Below, in pieces: positions 1-8,379 of a stretch of 64,000 nucleotides of DNA; position 1 is the stretch's first letter, and every line of letters starts with the position of its first letter. Below the pieces are notes generated by a model that was not told the origin of the DNA, ran no database searches, and saw only the letters and a program-made list of their open reading frames with translations. The stretch is from Pseudomonas japonica (GTDB lineage: Bacteria; Pseudomonadota; Gammaproteobacteria; Pseudomonadales; Pseudomonadaceae). The stretch lies in assembly GCF_900188455.1 (NCBI RefSeq), contig NZ_FZOL01000029.1, positions 1-64,000 of the forward strand, read 5' to 3'. A program made the translations under genes and the position numbers.

Positions 1-94
1 GGTGGTGAATCTTCTGTACTTCTTGGTCATCGGGGGTACTCCTCAGTAGGGGGATTCTCCCTAATTGAGGTGTCCGGAGCCATTAGACCAGCAC

Positions 95-218
95 ACCCAA
101 ATCCCACAGGCCATGGCACGTTGCAACAAATGTGGGAGCGGATTCATCCGCGATGCGCCGCGCGGGCGGCGCTCGATCTTGAGGGCGCTGCAAGGTTTGA
201 GGCAGGCACCTGGCGGCC
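95..218 (+). repeat. Dispersed REP-type repeat, copy A
   Basis: The first 299 bases hold no convincing gene. This stretch matches copies near 6406, 6672 and 37171: it shares 'cccacaggccatgg', 'gttgcaacaaa', 'gtgggagcg', a GC-rich palindromic core (gcgccgcgcgggcggcgc) followed by 'tcgatcttgagggc', and 'aggcacctgg' near the end. Copies A and C have one orientation, B and D the other. The 'gtgggagcg' core resembles common Pseudomonas REP sequences. Bases 1-94 show nothing else recognisable. Confidence 0.75.
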
Positions 219-299
219 TTCATACGGTTCCCCGCCAGACCGTCAAAGTTGTGTAGATACCTATGGGCAATGTATGCCGCAGTCGCGCACCCGCGCTCA

Positions 300-1190
300 C
301 TACGCCAGTTCATCCAGGTAGTCGGCGACTTCCCCCAGCAGCCAGCTGGAAAACACCCGCTGCCTGGCCTGCGATCGCTCGCGATTGGGCAGCACCAGCC
401 AGTACGGGTAGGGGTAGGGCGCGCTGATCGGCGACAGTTGGACCAGTTCACCCCGCTGGATTGCGTCATGCACCAGGCTGCGGCGTTCGAGGGCGATGCC
501 CTGGCCCAGGCGCACGGCCTGCAGCACCAGGTTGGAGTCGTTGCTGCACAGGCCGCTGCGCGGGACGTCGATGTCCAGCCCCGCGGCCTGGCACCACGGT
601 TGCCAGGATTCCATGTTGAAAATGATCGGGCTGGCGACGATCGCTTCGGGGCTGCGCGGCAAGACTCCGCCATTGAAGTGCGGGGCGGCGACCACCAGGG
701 TCTCGTCGTGGAACAGCAACTGGCTCTCCATGCCTTCCCAGTCACCCGTGCCCATGCGGATCCCGACATCGACCGACTCCCGGCTCAGGTTCGACAGCGC
801 CAGGCTGGCCTGCAGGCGAATGCCGATATGCCCCTGCAAGTCCTGGAAGCGCGGCAGGCGTGGCAGCAGCCAATTGAGGCCGAACGACGGCAGCACGGCA
901 ACCACCAGCTCGGTCGACCTGGGCTGGGCCTTGATCAGCCGCGTGGCCTCGCCGATTGCGTTCAGCGATTCGCGGATCTGCAGGGCGTAGAGCCGGCCGT
1001 CCTCGCTGACCCGCAACCCGCGCCCCTCGCGGACCACCAGGGTGACGCCGATCATCGCCTCCAGCACCTTGATCTGCTGGCTGATGGCCGAATGGGTGAC
1101 ATGCAGTTCCCTGGCCGCGGCGGTGACGCTGCCCAGGCGCGCGACCGATTCGAAACTGCGCAGGCAGGTGATGGGCGGAATGCTCGACAT
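300..1190 (-). CDS. LysR family transcriptional regulator (GcvA-like)
   Basis: A 296-residue DNA-binding regulator of usual LysR length. The N-terminus (about residues 5-65) is a LysR winged helix-turn-helix: 'ARLGSVTAAARELHVTHSAI' followed by 'SQQIKVLE'. The rest is the periplasmic-binding-like effector domain. The spacing of the HTH resembles the GcvA/AmpR branch. An in-frame ATG lies 20 codons upstream (1250), but the start at 1190 places the HTH at the customary distance from the N-terminus. It diverges from the DUF2917-GST pair, and LysR proteins often control the divergent operon; a perfect 14-bp palindrome lies between them at 1219-1232. The effector cannot be told from sequence. Confidence 0.88.
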   Translation of the reverse strand: MSSIPPITCLRSFESVARLGSVTAAARELHVTHSAISQQIKVLEAMIGVTLVVREGRGLRVSEDGRLYALQIRESLNAIGEATRLIKAQPRSTELVVAVLPSFGLNWLLPRLPRFQDLQGHIGIRLQASLALSNLSRESVDVGIRMGTGDWEGMESQLLFHDETLVVAAPHFNGGVLPRSPEAIVASPIIFNMESWQPWCQAAGLDIDVPRSGLCSNDSNLVLQAVRLGQGIALERRSLVHDAIQRGELVQLSPISAPYPYPYWLVLPNRERSQARQRVFSSWLLGEVADYLDELA

Positions 1191-1218
1191 GTAAGTATTT
1201 CTTGCGTGATTTCGTAAA

Positions 1219-1232
1219 AAATATCGATATTT
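1219..1232. promoter_or_regulatory. Palindrome in the LysR/DUF2917 divergent promoter region
   Basis: AAATATCGATATTT is a perfect 14-bp palindrome in the 104-bp gap between the divergent starts at 1190 and 1295. Position and symmetry fit an operator for the LysR protein, but no binding consensus for this regulator is known to me, so the role is inferred. Confidence 0.35.
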
Positions 1233-1294
1233 CGCGGTGCAGATTCTCACTAATGTAAGGAACGGTAAAGTCTTGCAGGCGGGAGGTCGAGGTC

Positions 1295-1645
1295 ATGGAC
1301 GATGTGCGGGCAGGGCAAGTGAACACTGGCGAGGATCCGGCATGGCTGCAGCTTTCAGTGGTCAGGACGCAATTGCTCTCGGTTCGCTTCGCCGACGCCA
1401 TCTACACCCGGGCCCTGAGTGGCCGGCACTGGATCAGCAGTGACGGTGCCGACTTCACGATCGGCCCAGGCGAGGGGGTGAAACTCCGCGCCGGGCTGGC
1501 CCTGATCGGCGGGGAAGGGGTTCTCCAGCTTGCCCTCGCCACGGGATGCGAGCAGCGCCGGGTGTCGGCCTCGCCCGGCTGGCTGGGCCGACTGTTCAAG
1601 CGCCGCAGCGCGGCGCTGCAGATCAAGATCAATCAAGGAGCGTGA
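1295..1645 (+). CDS. DUF2917 domain protein
   Basis: A 116-residue protein. Its middle (about residues 25-85) has the DUF2917 pattern: a short beta-rich, cupin-like stretch running from 'FADAIYTRALSGRHWISSDG' through 'DFTIGPGEGVKLRAGLALI'. Nothing suggests a signal peptide, membrane segment or catalytic residues. It is followed after 3 bp by the glutathione S-transferase gene, so the two are probably co-transcribed and may answer to the divergent LysR regulator. The family has no established function. The family call rests on motif resemblance only. Confidence 0.6.
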   Translation: MDDVRAGQVNTGEDPAWLQLSVVRTQLLSVRFADAIYTRALSGRHWISSDGADFTIGPGEGVKLRAGLALIGGEGVLQLALATGCEQRRVSASPGWLGRLFKRRSAALQIKINQGA

Positions 1646-1648
1646 TGG

Positions 1649-2257
1649 ATGAAACTCGTTGGCATGCTGGATTCGCCTTATGTTCGCCGGGTGGCGATTT
1701 CCCTGGATCTGCTGGGTGTCGGCTTCGAGCACGAGGTGTTGTCGGTGTTCAGCACCTTCGACGCGTTCGCCGCGATCAACCCGGTGGTCAAGGCGCCGAC
1801 CCTGGTGCTGGATGACGGCACCGTGCTCATGGACTCGACGCTGATCATCCAGTACGTCGAAACTCTCGCCGACCCCGCCATCCCGTTGTTGCCGCGCCAG
1901 CCCCAGGCCCTGGCCGGCGCCTTGCGCACGTTGGGGCTGGCACTGGCGGCCTGCGAAAAGGCTGTGCAGATCGTCTATGAACACAAGCTGCGCCCGGCGC
2001 AGAAGCTGCATCAGCCCTGGGTCGAGCGCGTCACCCGGCAACTGCTGGCGGCCTGCGCCGAGCTGGACCGGCACTGGGCGGGCCAGGCGGCACGCGACGA
2101 GCGTCCGGATCAGGCGGCGATCAGCAGTGCCGTGGCCTGGTCGTTCATGCGCCTGATGCTGCCGGAGGTGGTCAAGGCCGAGGATTTTCCGGCGCTGAAC
2201 AGCCTGGCGACAGGTCTGGAACAGACCGAACCGTTCAAGCGCCATCCCATGCTCTGA
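1649..2257 (+). CDS. Glutathione S-transferase family protein
   Basis: A 202-residue cytosolic GST-like protein, the usual length. The N-terminal thioredoxin-fold half starts 'MKLVGMLDSPYVRRVAISLD' and contains the glutathione-site element 'DSTLIIQYVE' (about residues 63-72). The C-terminal helical half runs from about residue 85. It has Ser-Pro-Tyr at the position where catalytic Ser/Cys/Tyr residues occur in different GST classes. It sits directly behind the DUF2917 gene with a ribosome site (AAGGAG) shared across the junction. Substrate unknown. Confidence 0.85.
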   Translation: MKLVGMLDSPYVRRVAISLDLLGVGFEHEVLSVFSTFDAFAAINPVVKAPTLVLDDGTVLMDSTLIIQYVETLADPAIPLLPRQPQALAGALRTLGLALAACEKAVQIVYEHKLRPAQKLHQPWVERVTRQLLAACAELDRHWAGQAARDERPDQAAISSAVAWSFMRLMLPEVVKAEDFPALNSLATGLEQTEPFKRHPML

Positions 2258-2374
2258 GCGCTGCCGCGCCCCTGCCTGGCGACGATCAGGCGAGGTGCGA
2301 CATCGGGAAGGCCGGCAGGGCCTGTCTTCAACTTCGCGGTTGCGTGCCTCTGGGTGTTGTGTCTGAATTGTGAC

Positions 2375-2398
2375 TGTCAGGCTCATATGAGTCTGACA
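2375..2398. promoter_or_regulatory. 24-bp near-perfect palindrome upstream of the AraC regulator
   Basis: TGTCAG, then GCTCATATGAGT, then CTGACA. The outer 6-bp arms are perfect and the inner CTCATATGAG is a perfect palindrome; only one base pair breaks the symmetry. It lies 86 bp before the start of the AraC-type gene at 2485, in the 227-bp gap after the GST gene. It is a plausible operator, but AraC proteins usually bind direct repeats, so another dimeric regulator is possible. Confidence 0.4.
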
Positions 2399-2484
2399 AG
2401 GATCATTTCCGGCTTTCTGTATCAGCGTGGTCAGCGCCTCTGGATTGCGGAGCCACCAGGCAACGATCGGCGAAGAACAACAAC

Positions 2485-3489
2485 ATGAAATCAGTGCGCA
2501 CCGTCATCTCGGAAAACTTCTTCCGTCGCTTCAAGTCTGTTTTCGCCCCGCACCTGGGCGCGCTCGGCATCGACATGGCGCTGCTCGAGCGCGCCGACAT
2601 CGAAATTCCCGGTGACCAGTACGTCGCGCTCTGGGAAGCCGTCGGTACTGCCCATCCCTCCATTGGTCTGACCCTGGGCAGCCAGACCGAAGCCGATGAC
2701 TTCGGCGCCCTGGGCCATGCCCTGCATTGCGCGCCCAGCGTGGAAAAGGCGCTGATGACGCTGCACACCTACATCGTGGTGTTCGCCCAGGAGTCGTCCA
2801 TCGACTACCGTCGCGAAGGGCGTCAGCTGCGCGTCGACTACCAGGTGCTCGACACCACCGTGGTCAATCGGCGCCAGGATGCCGAGTTCGCCATTGCCTC
2901 GATCCTGCGCCAGCTCCAGCTGATCACCGGCAGCGATGTCCGGCCGCTGCGGGTGGACTTCGAGCACCCGCGGCCGGCGGATGTCTCGGTGCACCGGCAA
3001 CTGTTCAGGTGCCCGGTGTTCTTCAGCCAGCCGACCAACCGCATCACCCTGCCGGTCGAGGTGTTCGACCTGCCGGTGAGCCAGGGCAATGAGCGCCTGT
3101 TCCGGGCGCTGGAGCCTTATCTGCAGCAGGAACGCGAACAGCGCAACGTCAGCGACGAACTGCTGCCGCAGGTCACCCGCATGATCGCCCTGGGCCTGGC
3201 GAGCGGCCTGCCGTCGCTGGACCAGGTCAGCGAATACATGGGCCTCAGCCGGCGTACCCTGCAACGCCGGCTCAAGGAGCAGGACATCGAGTTCTCGCTG
3301 TTGGTCGAAGAGGTACGCCGCGATCTTGCCCTGGGCTACCTGAACCATTCCGACTACTCGATGACGCAGATTTCGCTGCTGCTCGGCTATGCCGAATCCG
3401 GCTCGTTCACCCGCGCCTTCCGCCGCTGGACCGGCCAGTCGCCGCAGCAGTTCCGCCAGGCCGGACGCAGCGCTGGCGCGGCCTGCTGA
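2485..3489 (+). CDS. AraC family transcriptional regulator (OruR/ArgR-like)
   Basis: A 334-residue regulator. Residues about 15-200 look like the arabinose-binding-type N-terminal domain found in OruR/ArgR-like AraC proteins ('FGALGHALHCAPSVEKALMT'). The C-terminal about 100 residues are an AraC HTH: 'LDQVSEYMGLSRRTLQRRLK' for helix one, and 'SDYSMTQISLLLGYAESGSF' with 'TRAFRRWTGQSPQQFR' for helix two. It is followed by the aldehyde dehydrogenase gene after 107 bp, in the same direction, so it is the likely activator of that gene and the next. The inducer is unknown; an amine or aromatic aldehyde would fit the context. Confidence 0.88.
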   Translation: MKSVRTVISENFFRRFKSVFAPHLGALGIDMALLERADIEIPGDQYVALWEAVGTAHPSIGLTLGSQTEADDFGALGHALHCAPSVEKALMTLHTYIVVFAQESSIDYRREGRQLRVDYQVLDTTVVNRRQDAEFAIASILRQLQLITGSDVRPLRVDFEHPRPADVSVHRQLFRCPVFFSQPTNRITLPVEVFDLPVSQGNERLFRALEPYLQQEREQRNVSDELLPQVTRMIALGLASGLPSLDQVSEYMGLSRRTLQRRLKEQDIEFSLLVEEVRRDLALGYLNHSDYSMTQISLLLGYAESGSFTRAFRRWTGQSPQQFRQAGRSAGAAC

Positions 3490-3596
3490 AAGTCTGGCAC
3501 CTGCTGTCAATTCATCCGTCGACCCCCTCGATACCCTGAACGAAGCGCCGGCTGCCGCCTTTGGCAACCGGCCTCATTCATGTGAAGGGAGCGACG

Positions 3597-5027
3597 ATGA
3601 ACACAGCGATACACGCCAGCCCGGCCGACTGTGGCGAGGCCGCGGCGTTGCGCATTCTTTCGCTGCAGCGGGCCGCGCAGCGCGAGCAGCCGATTGCCAC
3701 CTTGCAGGAGCGTCGCCAGCACCTGCGCCGCCTGGAACGCTTGCTGCTGGACAACCGCGATGCCATCTGCGCCGCGATCAACGCCGATTTCGGCAACCGC
3801 GCCCATCAGGAAACGCTGTTGCTGGAGCTGTTTCTCAGCGTCGATGGCATTCGTGACTGCCACAGGCGCCTGGCACGCTGGATCCGGCCGCAGCGGCGCA
3901 AGGGCTCGTTATGGTTCGCGGGCGCGCGCAACCGGGTGATCCCCCAGCCCAAGGGGGTAGTGGGTGTGATCGCGCCGTGGAACTACCCGCTGTTCCTGGT
4001 GATGGGGCCGCTGACCAGCGCGCTGGCGGCGGGCAACCGCTGCATGGTGAAAATGGCCGCCAACTCGCAGCACCTGTGCGCGCTGCTGCAGCGGCTGGTG
4101 GCCAGGGACTTCGCCGAGCACACCCTGGCCATCGTGCCGAATGTCAGCGGCGCGGTGTTCTCCAGCCTGCCGTTCGATCACCTGATCTTCACCGGCTCCG
4201 CGGCCACTGGCCGCCAGGTGATGAAGGCCGCCGCCGCCAACCTGACCCCGGTGACCCTGGAGCTGGGCGGCAAGTCGCCGGTGATCGTGGCCGATGATTT
4301 CGACCTGAAGACCGCCGCGGCGCGCATTCTGCAAATGAAGACGGTGAACGCCGGGCAGACCTGCGTGGCCCCGGACTACCTGCTGATCCACGAGAGCCGG
4401 GTAGAAGCCTTCGTCGAGCACTGCAAGGCCATCGTGCCCAAGCGCTATCCCGCGCTGGGCGCCAGGGACTACACCGCCATCGTCGATCGCCCGGCCTTCG
4501 AGCGCCTGCTGGGCTGCCTGGAGGATGCCCGCGACAAGGGGGGCAGGGTGGTTCCGCTGCTGCCCGGTCTGCGCAGCGACGCGGCCACGCGCAAGATCGC
4601 CCCGGTGCTGGTGCTCGATGTCCACGACTCGATGCAGGTGATGCGCGAGGAGATCTTCGGTCCGATCCTGCCGGTGAAGACCTACCGTAGCCTCGACGAG
4701 GCGCTGGACTACATCAACGAGCGCGACCATCCCCTGGCGTTGTACCTGTTCAGCCATCGGCGCGCCGTGCAGGCGCGGGTGATCGCCGCCACCCGTTCCG
4801 GCGGGGTTGCCCTCAACGACTGCGGGCTGCACGTGGCCCAGCACGATCTGCCGTTCGGCGGCGTGGGGGCCAGCGGCATGGGCCACTACCACGGTTACGA
4901 AGGCTTTCTCGAATTTTCCAAGCAGCGGCCGGTGTTCCAGCAGTTCGCCTGGCCGGCCTTCCGCCTGTTGTACCCACCCTACGGCAAGACGTTCGAGCGC
5001 CTGATGCGCCTGATGCTCGGTCGCTGA
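3597..5027 (+). CDS. Coniferyl-aldehyde-type NAD(P)-dependent aldehyde dehydrogenase
   Basis: A 476-residue class 3-like aldehyde dehydrogenase. It carries the catalytic Glu motif 'LELGGKSPVIV', the catalytic Cys motif 'NAGQTCVAPDYLL', and the coenzyme loop 'FTGSAATGRQVM'. The length and N-terminus ('RRQHLRRLERLLLDN') resemble coniferyl aldehyde dehydrogenases. The start at 3597 follows a GGGAG ribosome site; an upstream in-frame ATG at 3561 lacks one. It would oxidise aromatic or long-chain aldehydes to acids. The oxidase gene follows after 15 bp, and the downstream amine dehydrogenase operon would produce aldehydes, so it may remove those. Exact substrate is inferred. Confidence 0.88.
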   Translation: MNTAIHASPADCGEAAALRILSLQRAAQREQPIATLQERRQHLRRLERLLLDNRDAICAAINADFGNRAHQETLLLELFLSVDGIRDCHRRLARWIRPQRRKGSLWFAGARNRVIPQPKGVVGVIAPWNYPLFLVMGPLTSALAAGNRCMVKMAANSQHLCALLQRLVARDFAEHTLAIVPNVSGAVFSSLPFDHLIFTGSAATGRQVMKAAAANLTPVTLELGGKSPVIVADDFDLKTAAARILQMKTVNAGQTCVAPDYLLIHESRVEAFVEHCKAIVPKRYPALGARDYTAIVDRPAFERLLGCLEDARDKGGRVVPLLPGLRSDAATRKIAPVLVLDVHDSMQVMREEIFGPILPVKTYRSLDEALDYINERDHPLALYLFSHRRAVQARVIAATRSGGVALNDCGLHVAQHDLPFGGVGASGMGHYHGYEGFLEFSKQRPVFQQFAWPAFRLLYPPYGKTFERLMRLMLGR

Positions 5028-5042
5028 ATCCTGGAGCCCGGT

Positions 5043-6395
5043 ATGCACGACAACAACAATGAACCCCGTTCCTTCTGGCAGCACGACTATGGCGCCTACG
5101 CGCCCAACACCCGCCTGACCGAAGACCTCAAGGTCGATGTGGCGGTGATCGGGGGCGGCTTCACCGGGCTGAACACGGCCTGGCAGTTCAAGCGCGACAA
5201 CCCCGGTGCCCGGGTGGTGGTGGTGGAGGCGGCGCTGATCGGCTTCGGCGCCAGCGGCCGCAATGCCGGTTTCAGTACCAAGCTGTTCGGTCTGGAACCC
5301 GAGTTGGTGGTGCTGCGCTGGGGCCGGCAGCGGATGATCGAGGCCCACCGCTACCTGGAAAAGGCGGTGGCCTACACCCGCGAGGTCATCGAGAGCCATG
5401 GCATCGACTCCGACTACCGGCATGCCGGGCTGCTGCGGGTGAGCTACGCGCCGCGTCAGCTGGCGCGCCTGGGCAAGACCCTGGAACTCTACGAATCGCT
5501 GGGCCTGGCCACGGACATGCGCTGGCGCAGCGCGCAGCAGTTGCGCGAGCGGCATGATTCGCCGCGCTTGCTGGGCGGCATCCATGAAACCGGGACCGGC
5601 TACCTCGACCCTTGCAAGCAGGTGCGCGGGCTGAAGATGCTTGCCGCCTCGGTGGGGGTGCGCATCCATGAGGCGACCCCGGTGCTGGATATCGCCCGCG
5701 GTGACGCCGCCATCGTGCTGCGCACGCCCCACGCCAGGGTGACTGCCGACAAGTTGGTGATCGCCACCAATGCCTATGCGCGGCAGATCCCCGGCACCCG
5801 CACCCTGCGGCAGCGCCAGTTTCCGCTGTGGACCTACCAGGTGGTCACCGAGCCGCTGGGCGATGCGCTGTGGCGGAGCATCGGCTGGGACGGTCGCGAA
5901 GCCTTCGGCGACAACCGGCAGATGCTGCACTACTTCCGTCCCACCGTGGATGGTCGCATCGTCATGGGCGGCGGCGATGTGCGGGCCTACACCGGCAGCG
6001 CCATGGCCGAGCAACCGTCGCCGGCCACCTGGGCGCACTGCGAGGCGCATCTGAAGTGGATCTACCCGCAGTTGCGCGATGTGCGCATCGCCTACCGCTG
6101 GGGCGGGCCGGTGTCGGTGAACGCCGACATGGTCCCGGAAATCAGCTTTATCGACGATGAACGCCTGATCTACGCCGGTGGCTGTTTTGGCCATGGTGTG
6201 GCGCTGAGTCATCTGAACGGGCGGACCATCGCCGACCTGCTGCAGGGGCGCCGGAGCGAGCTGACCGATTTCTGGATCGTCAACCGCAAAGCCATCCCGA
6301 TGCCGGGGACCACGCTGTCGTGCTGGGCCGGGCGTACCGCGCGGCATGCGTTGCGGGCCTGGGATTGGTGGGAGGAGCGGGGGTTGGAGGGGTGA
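5043..6395 (+). CDS. FAD-dependent oxidoreductase, DAO / gamma-glutamylputrescine oxidase-like
   Basis: A 450-residue flavoprotein. The Rossmann motif 'VAVIGGGFTGLNTAWQFKRD' lies near residue 36. A DAO-fold body follows, with a C-terminal 'YAGGCFGHGVALSHLNG' that closes the FAD site in this family. The length and the 'FGASGRNAGF' segment fit the PuuB/OrdL group, which oxidatively deaminates amines or gamma-glutamyl amines. It lies 15 bp after the aldehyde dehydrogenase, and an oxidase plus aldehyde dehydrogenase pair is the standard amine-to-acid logic. There is no glutamyl-amine ligase nearby, so a free amine or amino acid substrate is equally possible. Confidence 0.82.
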   Translation: MHDNNNEPRSFWQHDYGAYAPNTRLTEDLKVDVAVIGGGFTGLNTAWQFKRDNPGARVVVVEAALIGFGASGRNAGFSTKLFGLEPELVVLRWGRQRMIEAHRYLEKAVAYTREVIESHGIDSDYRHAGLLRVSYAPRQLARLGKTLELYESLGLATDMRWRSAQQLRERHDSPRLLGGIHETGTGYLDPCKQVRGLKMLAASVGVRIHEATPVLDIARGDAAIVLRTPHARVTADKLVIATNAYARQIPGTRTLRQRQFPLWTYQVVTEPLGDALWRSIGWDGREAFGDNRQMLHYFRPTVDGRIVMGGGDVRAYTGSAMAEQPSPATWAHCEAHLKWIYPQLRDVRIAYRWGGPVSVNADMVPEISFIDDERLIYAGGCFGHGVALSHLNGRTIADLLQGRRSELTDFWIVNRKAIPMPGTTLSCWAGRTARHALRAWDWWEERGLEG

Positions 6396-6405
6396 TGGTG
6401 CAACG

Positions 6406-6590
6406 AGGTGCCTGTCTTGAGTCTTGCAGCGCCCATGAAATCGAGCGCCGCCCGCGTGGCGCATCGCTGTGCATGACGACACCCTTCTAGCGCCCTTGAG
6501 ATCGAGCGCCGTCCGCACGGCGCTTCGCGAGCAAGCTCGCTCCCACAGTTTGTTGCAACGTACCTGTATCTGTCAGGCCATGGTTGACCG
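6406..6590 (-). repeat. Dispersed REP-type repeat, copy B
   Basis: This is the reverse-orientation copy, reading 'gtgcctgtcttgag', 'atcgagcgccgcccgcg', 'gcttcgcgagcaagctcgct', 'cccacagtttgttgcaacg' and 'caggccatgg'. It contains two GC-palindrome cores, with 'gcatgacgacacccttctag' between them. It forms a large inverted pair with copy C, about 80 bp away. The 628-bp gap between 6395 and 7024 is otherwise without a supportable gene. Confidence 0.75.
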
Positions 6591-6671
6591 CTTTGTTGGG
6601 TCGACTCGATATCCAGGTCGAGCACTATGGCCTCTCTCCTGACTCCAGCCATGCACCAAGGCTGACACCCC

Positions 6672-6850
6672 CCAATCCCACAGGCCATGGCGCGTTGCAA
6701 CAAACTGTGGGAGCGAGCTTGTCGGGGCGCCGAACCGTCGCGAAGCGCCGTGCGGACGGCGCTCGATCTTGAGGGCACTAGAAGGGTGTCGTCATGCACC
6801 GCGATGCGCCGCGCGGGACGCTGCAAGCCTCAAGACAAGCACCTGGCACC
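6672..6850 (+). repeat. Dispersed REP-type repeat, copy C
   Basis: Forward-orientation copy: 'aatcccacaggccatgg', 'gttgcaacaaactgtgggag', 'cgagcttgtcggggcgccga', 'gcgccgtgcggacggcgctc', 'ctagaagggtgtcgtcatgc' and 'gcacctggca'. Most of it is the reverse complement of copy B. Transcribed together, the two could form a long hairpin in the spacer before the DUF1329 operon. Confidence 0.75.
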
Positions 6851-7023
6851 AAATGACAACCCCCCTGGCGCCGCCTGCCAAGCCCGGGACCGGGCGCTTC
6901 GAATACTGTCTCTCTCGCAGAGCCGCAGCACCTTGGGGCCAGCCCTTGGCGGCCCCGTTTTCGCGTCTTTGCCTGCAGCGAACTGCCTTTCGATAACCAC
7001 AAGAACCACGCAAGGAAAAGTTC

Positions 7024-8361
7024 ATGAAACAACGCCCCCTGTCCCTGTTGGGCGGCGCGCTCCTGGCGCTGCTCGGTACCACCACCTCGTTCACCGCCTT
7101 CGCCGAACTCACCCCGGCAGGTGCCGAAAAGGCCGGCAATGGCGATGGCAGCATTCCAGCCTGGACCGGCGGACTGACCCAGGCGCCCGCCGGCTGGTCC
7201 CCGGGCCACGGTGACCCCTATGCCGCCGACCAGCGCCTGTACACGATCGATGCCAGCAACGTTGCCCAGTATCAAACGCAACTGCCCGAAGGGCAGGTGG
7301 CGCTGATCAAGGCCTATCCCGGCTACCGCCTGGACGTCTATCCCACCCACCGCAGCTGCGCGCTGCCGTCCGAGGTTGCGCAGCGCACCCGGCAGTTCGC
7401 CGGCCAGGCCAGCATCGGTGCCGACGGCTGGCGCCTGGAACGCGCCGCCGGGGCCGCGGTGCCATTCCCGCAACCGAAAAGCGGCATCGAGGTGCTGTGG
7501 AACTACAAGCTGCGCTACATGGCCAAGGGGCGCAAGGCGCAGATATCCTTCCTGCGCCGCGAAGCCGGTGGCGGGCTCACCGAGGTGCGCCAGTGGGCCA
7601 GCGAGTACTACCCCTACAACGATCCGGCGGTGACCCGCCCGCAGGATACCGGCGACATCGAGGCCAAGCTGCTCTACGACATCCAGTCGCCGTCGTCGCG
7701 GGCCGGCGAGATGTACCTGGTGCACGCGCGCCTCGACCAGCCGCAGAACGCCTGGATCTACTTCCCCGGTCAGCGGCGCGTGCGCCAGGCGCCGACCTTC
7801 GCCTACGACAACCCGATCGCCGGTTCCGACAGCCTGTACTTCGTCGACCAGATCAACATGTTCACCGGCGCCCTGGACCGCTACGACTTCAAGCTGCAGG
7901 GCAAGCGCGAGATGGTCGTGCCGTACAACTCCTACCGCCTGGTGGACAAGCGCAACACCTACGCCAAGCTGATCGGCGAGCAGTACCTGGACCGCGACGC
8001 GCAGCGCTACGAGAAGCACCGGGTATGGGTGGTCGAGGCCACGGTCAAGGCCGACAAGCGCCATTCGTTCGCCAAGCGCATGTTCTATTTCGACGAGGAC
8101 AGCTGGAGCCTGCTCCACGTCGATATGTATGACGCCAAGGGCAACCTGTGGCGGGTGCAGGAAGGCAGCCTGTGGGCCGATCCCGAGATCCAGGCCTGCA
8201 CCGGTTTCGAGTACGTCAGTTACGACCTCGTCGCCCGGCGCTACATCGCCGACGGCTTCACCCAGGAGGGCGCGGCGCTGGATCTGACCGCCGGGCTGCA
8301 GGGCCGGGTCAGCGACAAGCTGTTCAACGCCAACGAACTGCGCCGTCGCGGCGAGCGCTGA
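7024..8361 (+). CDS. DUF1329 periplasmic/outer-membrane-associated protein
   Basis: A 445-residue exported protein with a clear Sec signal peptide ('LLGGALLALLGTTTSFTAFA') and the DUF1329 start 'AELTPAGAEKAGNGDGSIPA'. The 'AWTGG' and 'QRRVRQAPTFAYDNP' segments are typical of the family, which has a LolB-like fold. A ribosome site (AAGGAAAAG) precedes the start. It opens a close run of genes: DUF1302 follows after 18 bp, then an MMPL transporter and a YCF48 protein. DUF1329/DUF1302 proteins commonly travel with such RND proteins. The role is probably transport or outer-membrane handling of a hydrophobic compound, but this is inference. Confidence 0.85.
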   Translation: MKQRPLSLLGGALLALLGTTTSFTAFAELTPAGAEKAGNGDGSIPAWTGGLTQAPAGWSPGHGDPYAADQRLYTIDASNVAQYQTQLPEGQVALIKAYPGYRLDVYPTHRSCALPSEVAQRTRQFAGQASIGADGWRLERAAGAAVPFPQPKSGIEVLWNYKLRYMAKGRKAQISFLRREAGGGLTEVRQWASEYYPYNDPAVTRPQDTGDIEAKLLYDIQSPSSRAGEMYLVHARLDQPQNAWIYFPGQRRVRQAPTFAYDNPIAGSDSLYFVDQINMFTGALDRYDFKLQGKREMVVPYNSYRLVDKRNTYAKLIGEQYLDRDAQRYEKHRVWVVEATVKADKRHSFAKRMFYFDEDSWSLLHVDMYDAKGNLWRVQEGSLWADPEIQACTGFEYVSYDLVARRYIADGFTQEGAALDLTAGLQGRVSDKLFNANELRRRGER

Positions 8362-8379
8362 TCGGCCGGAGACCAGACC

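Noticed and set aside
3909..6518. An 869-codon open frame on the minus strand
   Set aside because: It lies opposite the aldehyde dehydrogenase and FAD oxidoreductase genes, is composed of Arg/His/Gln-rich low-information sequence, and shows no family features.
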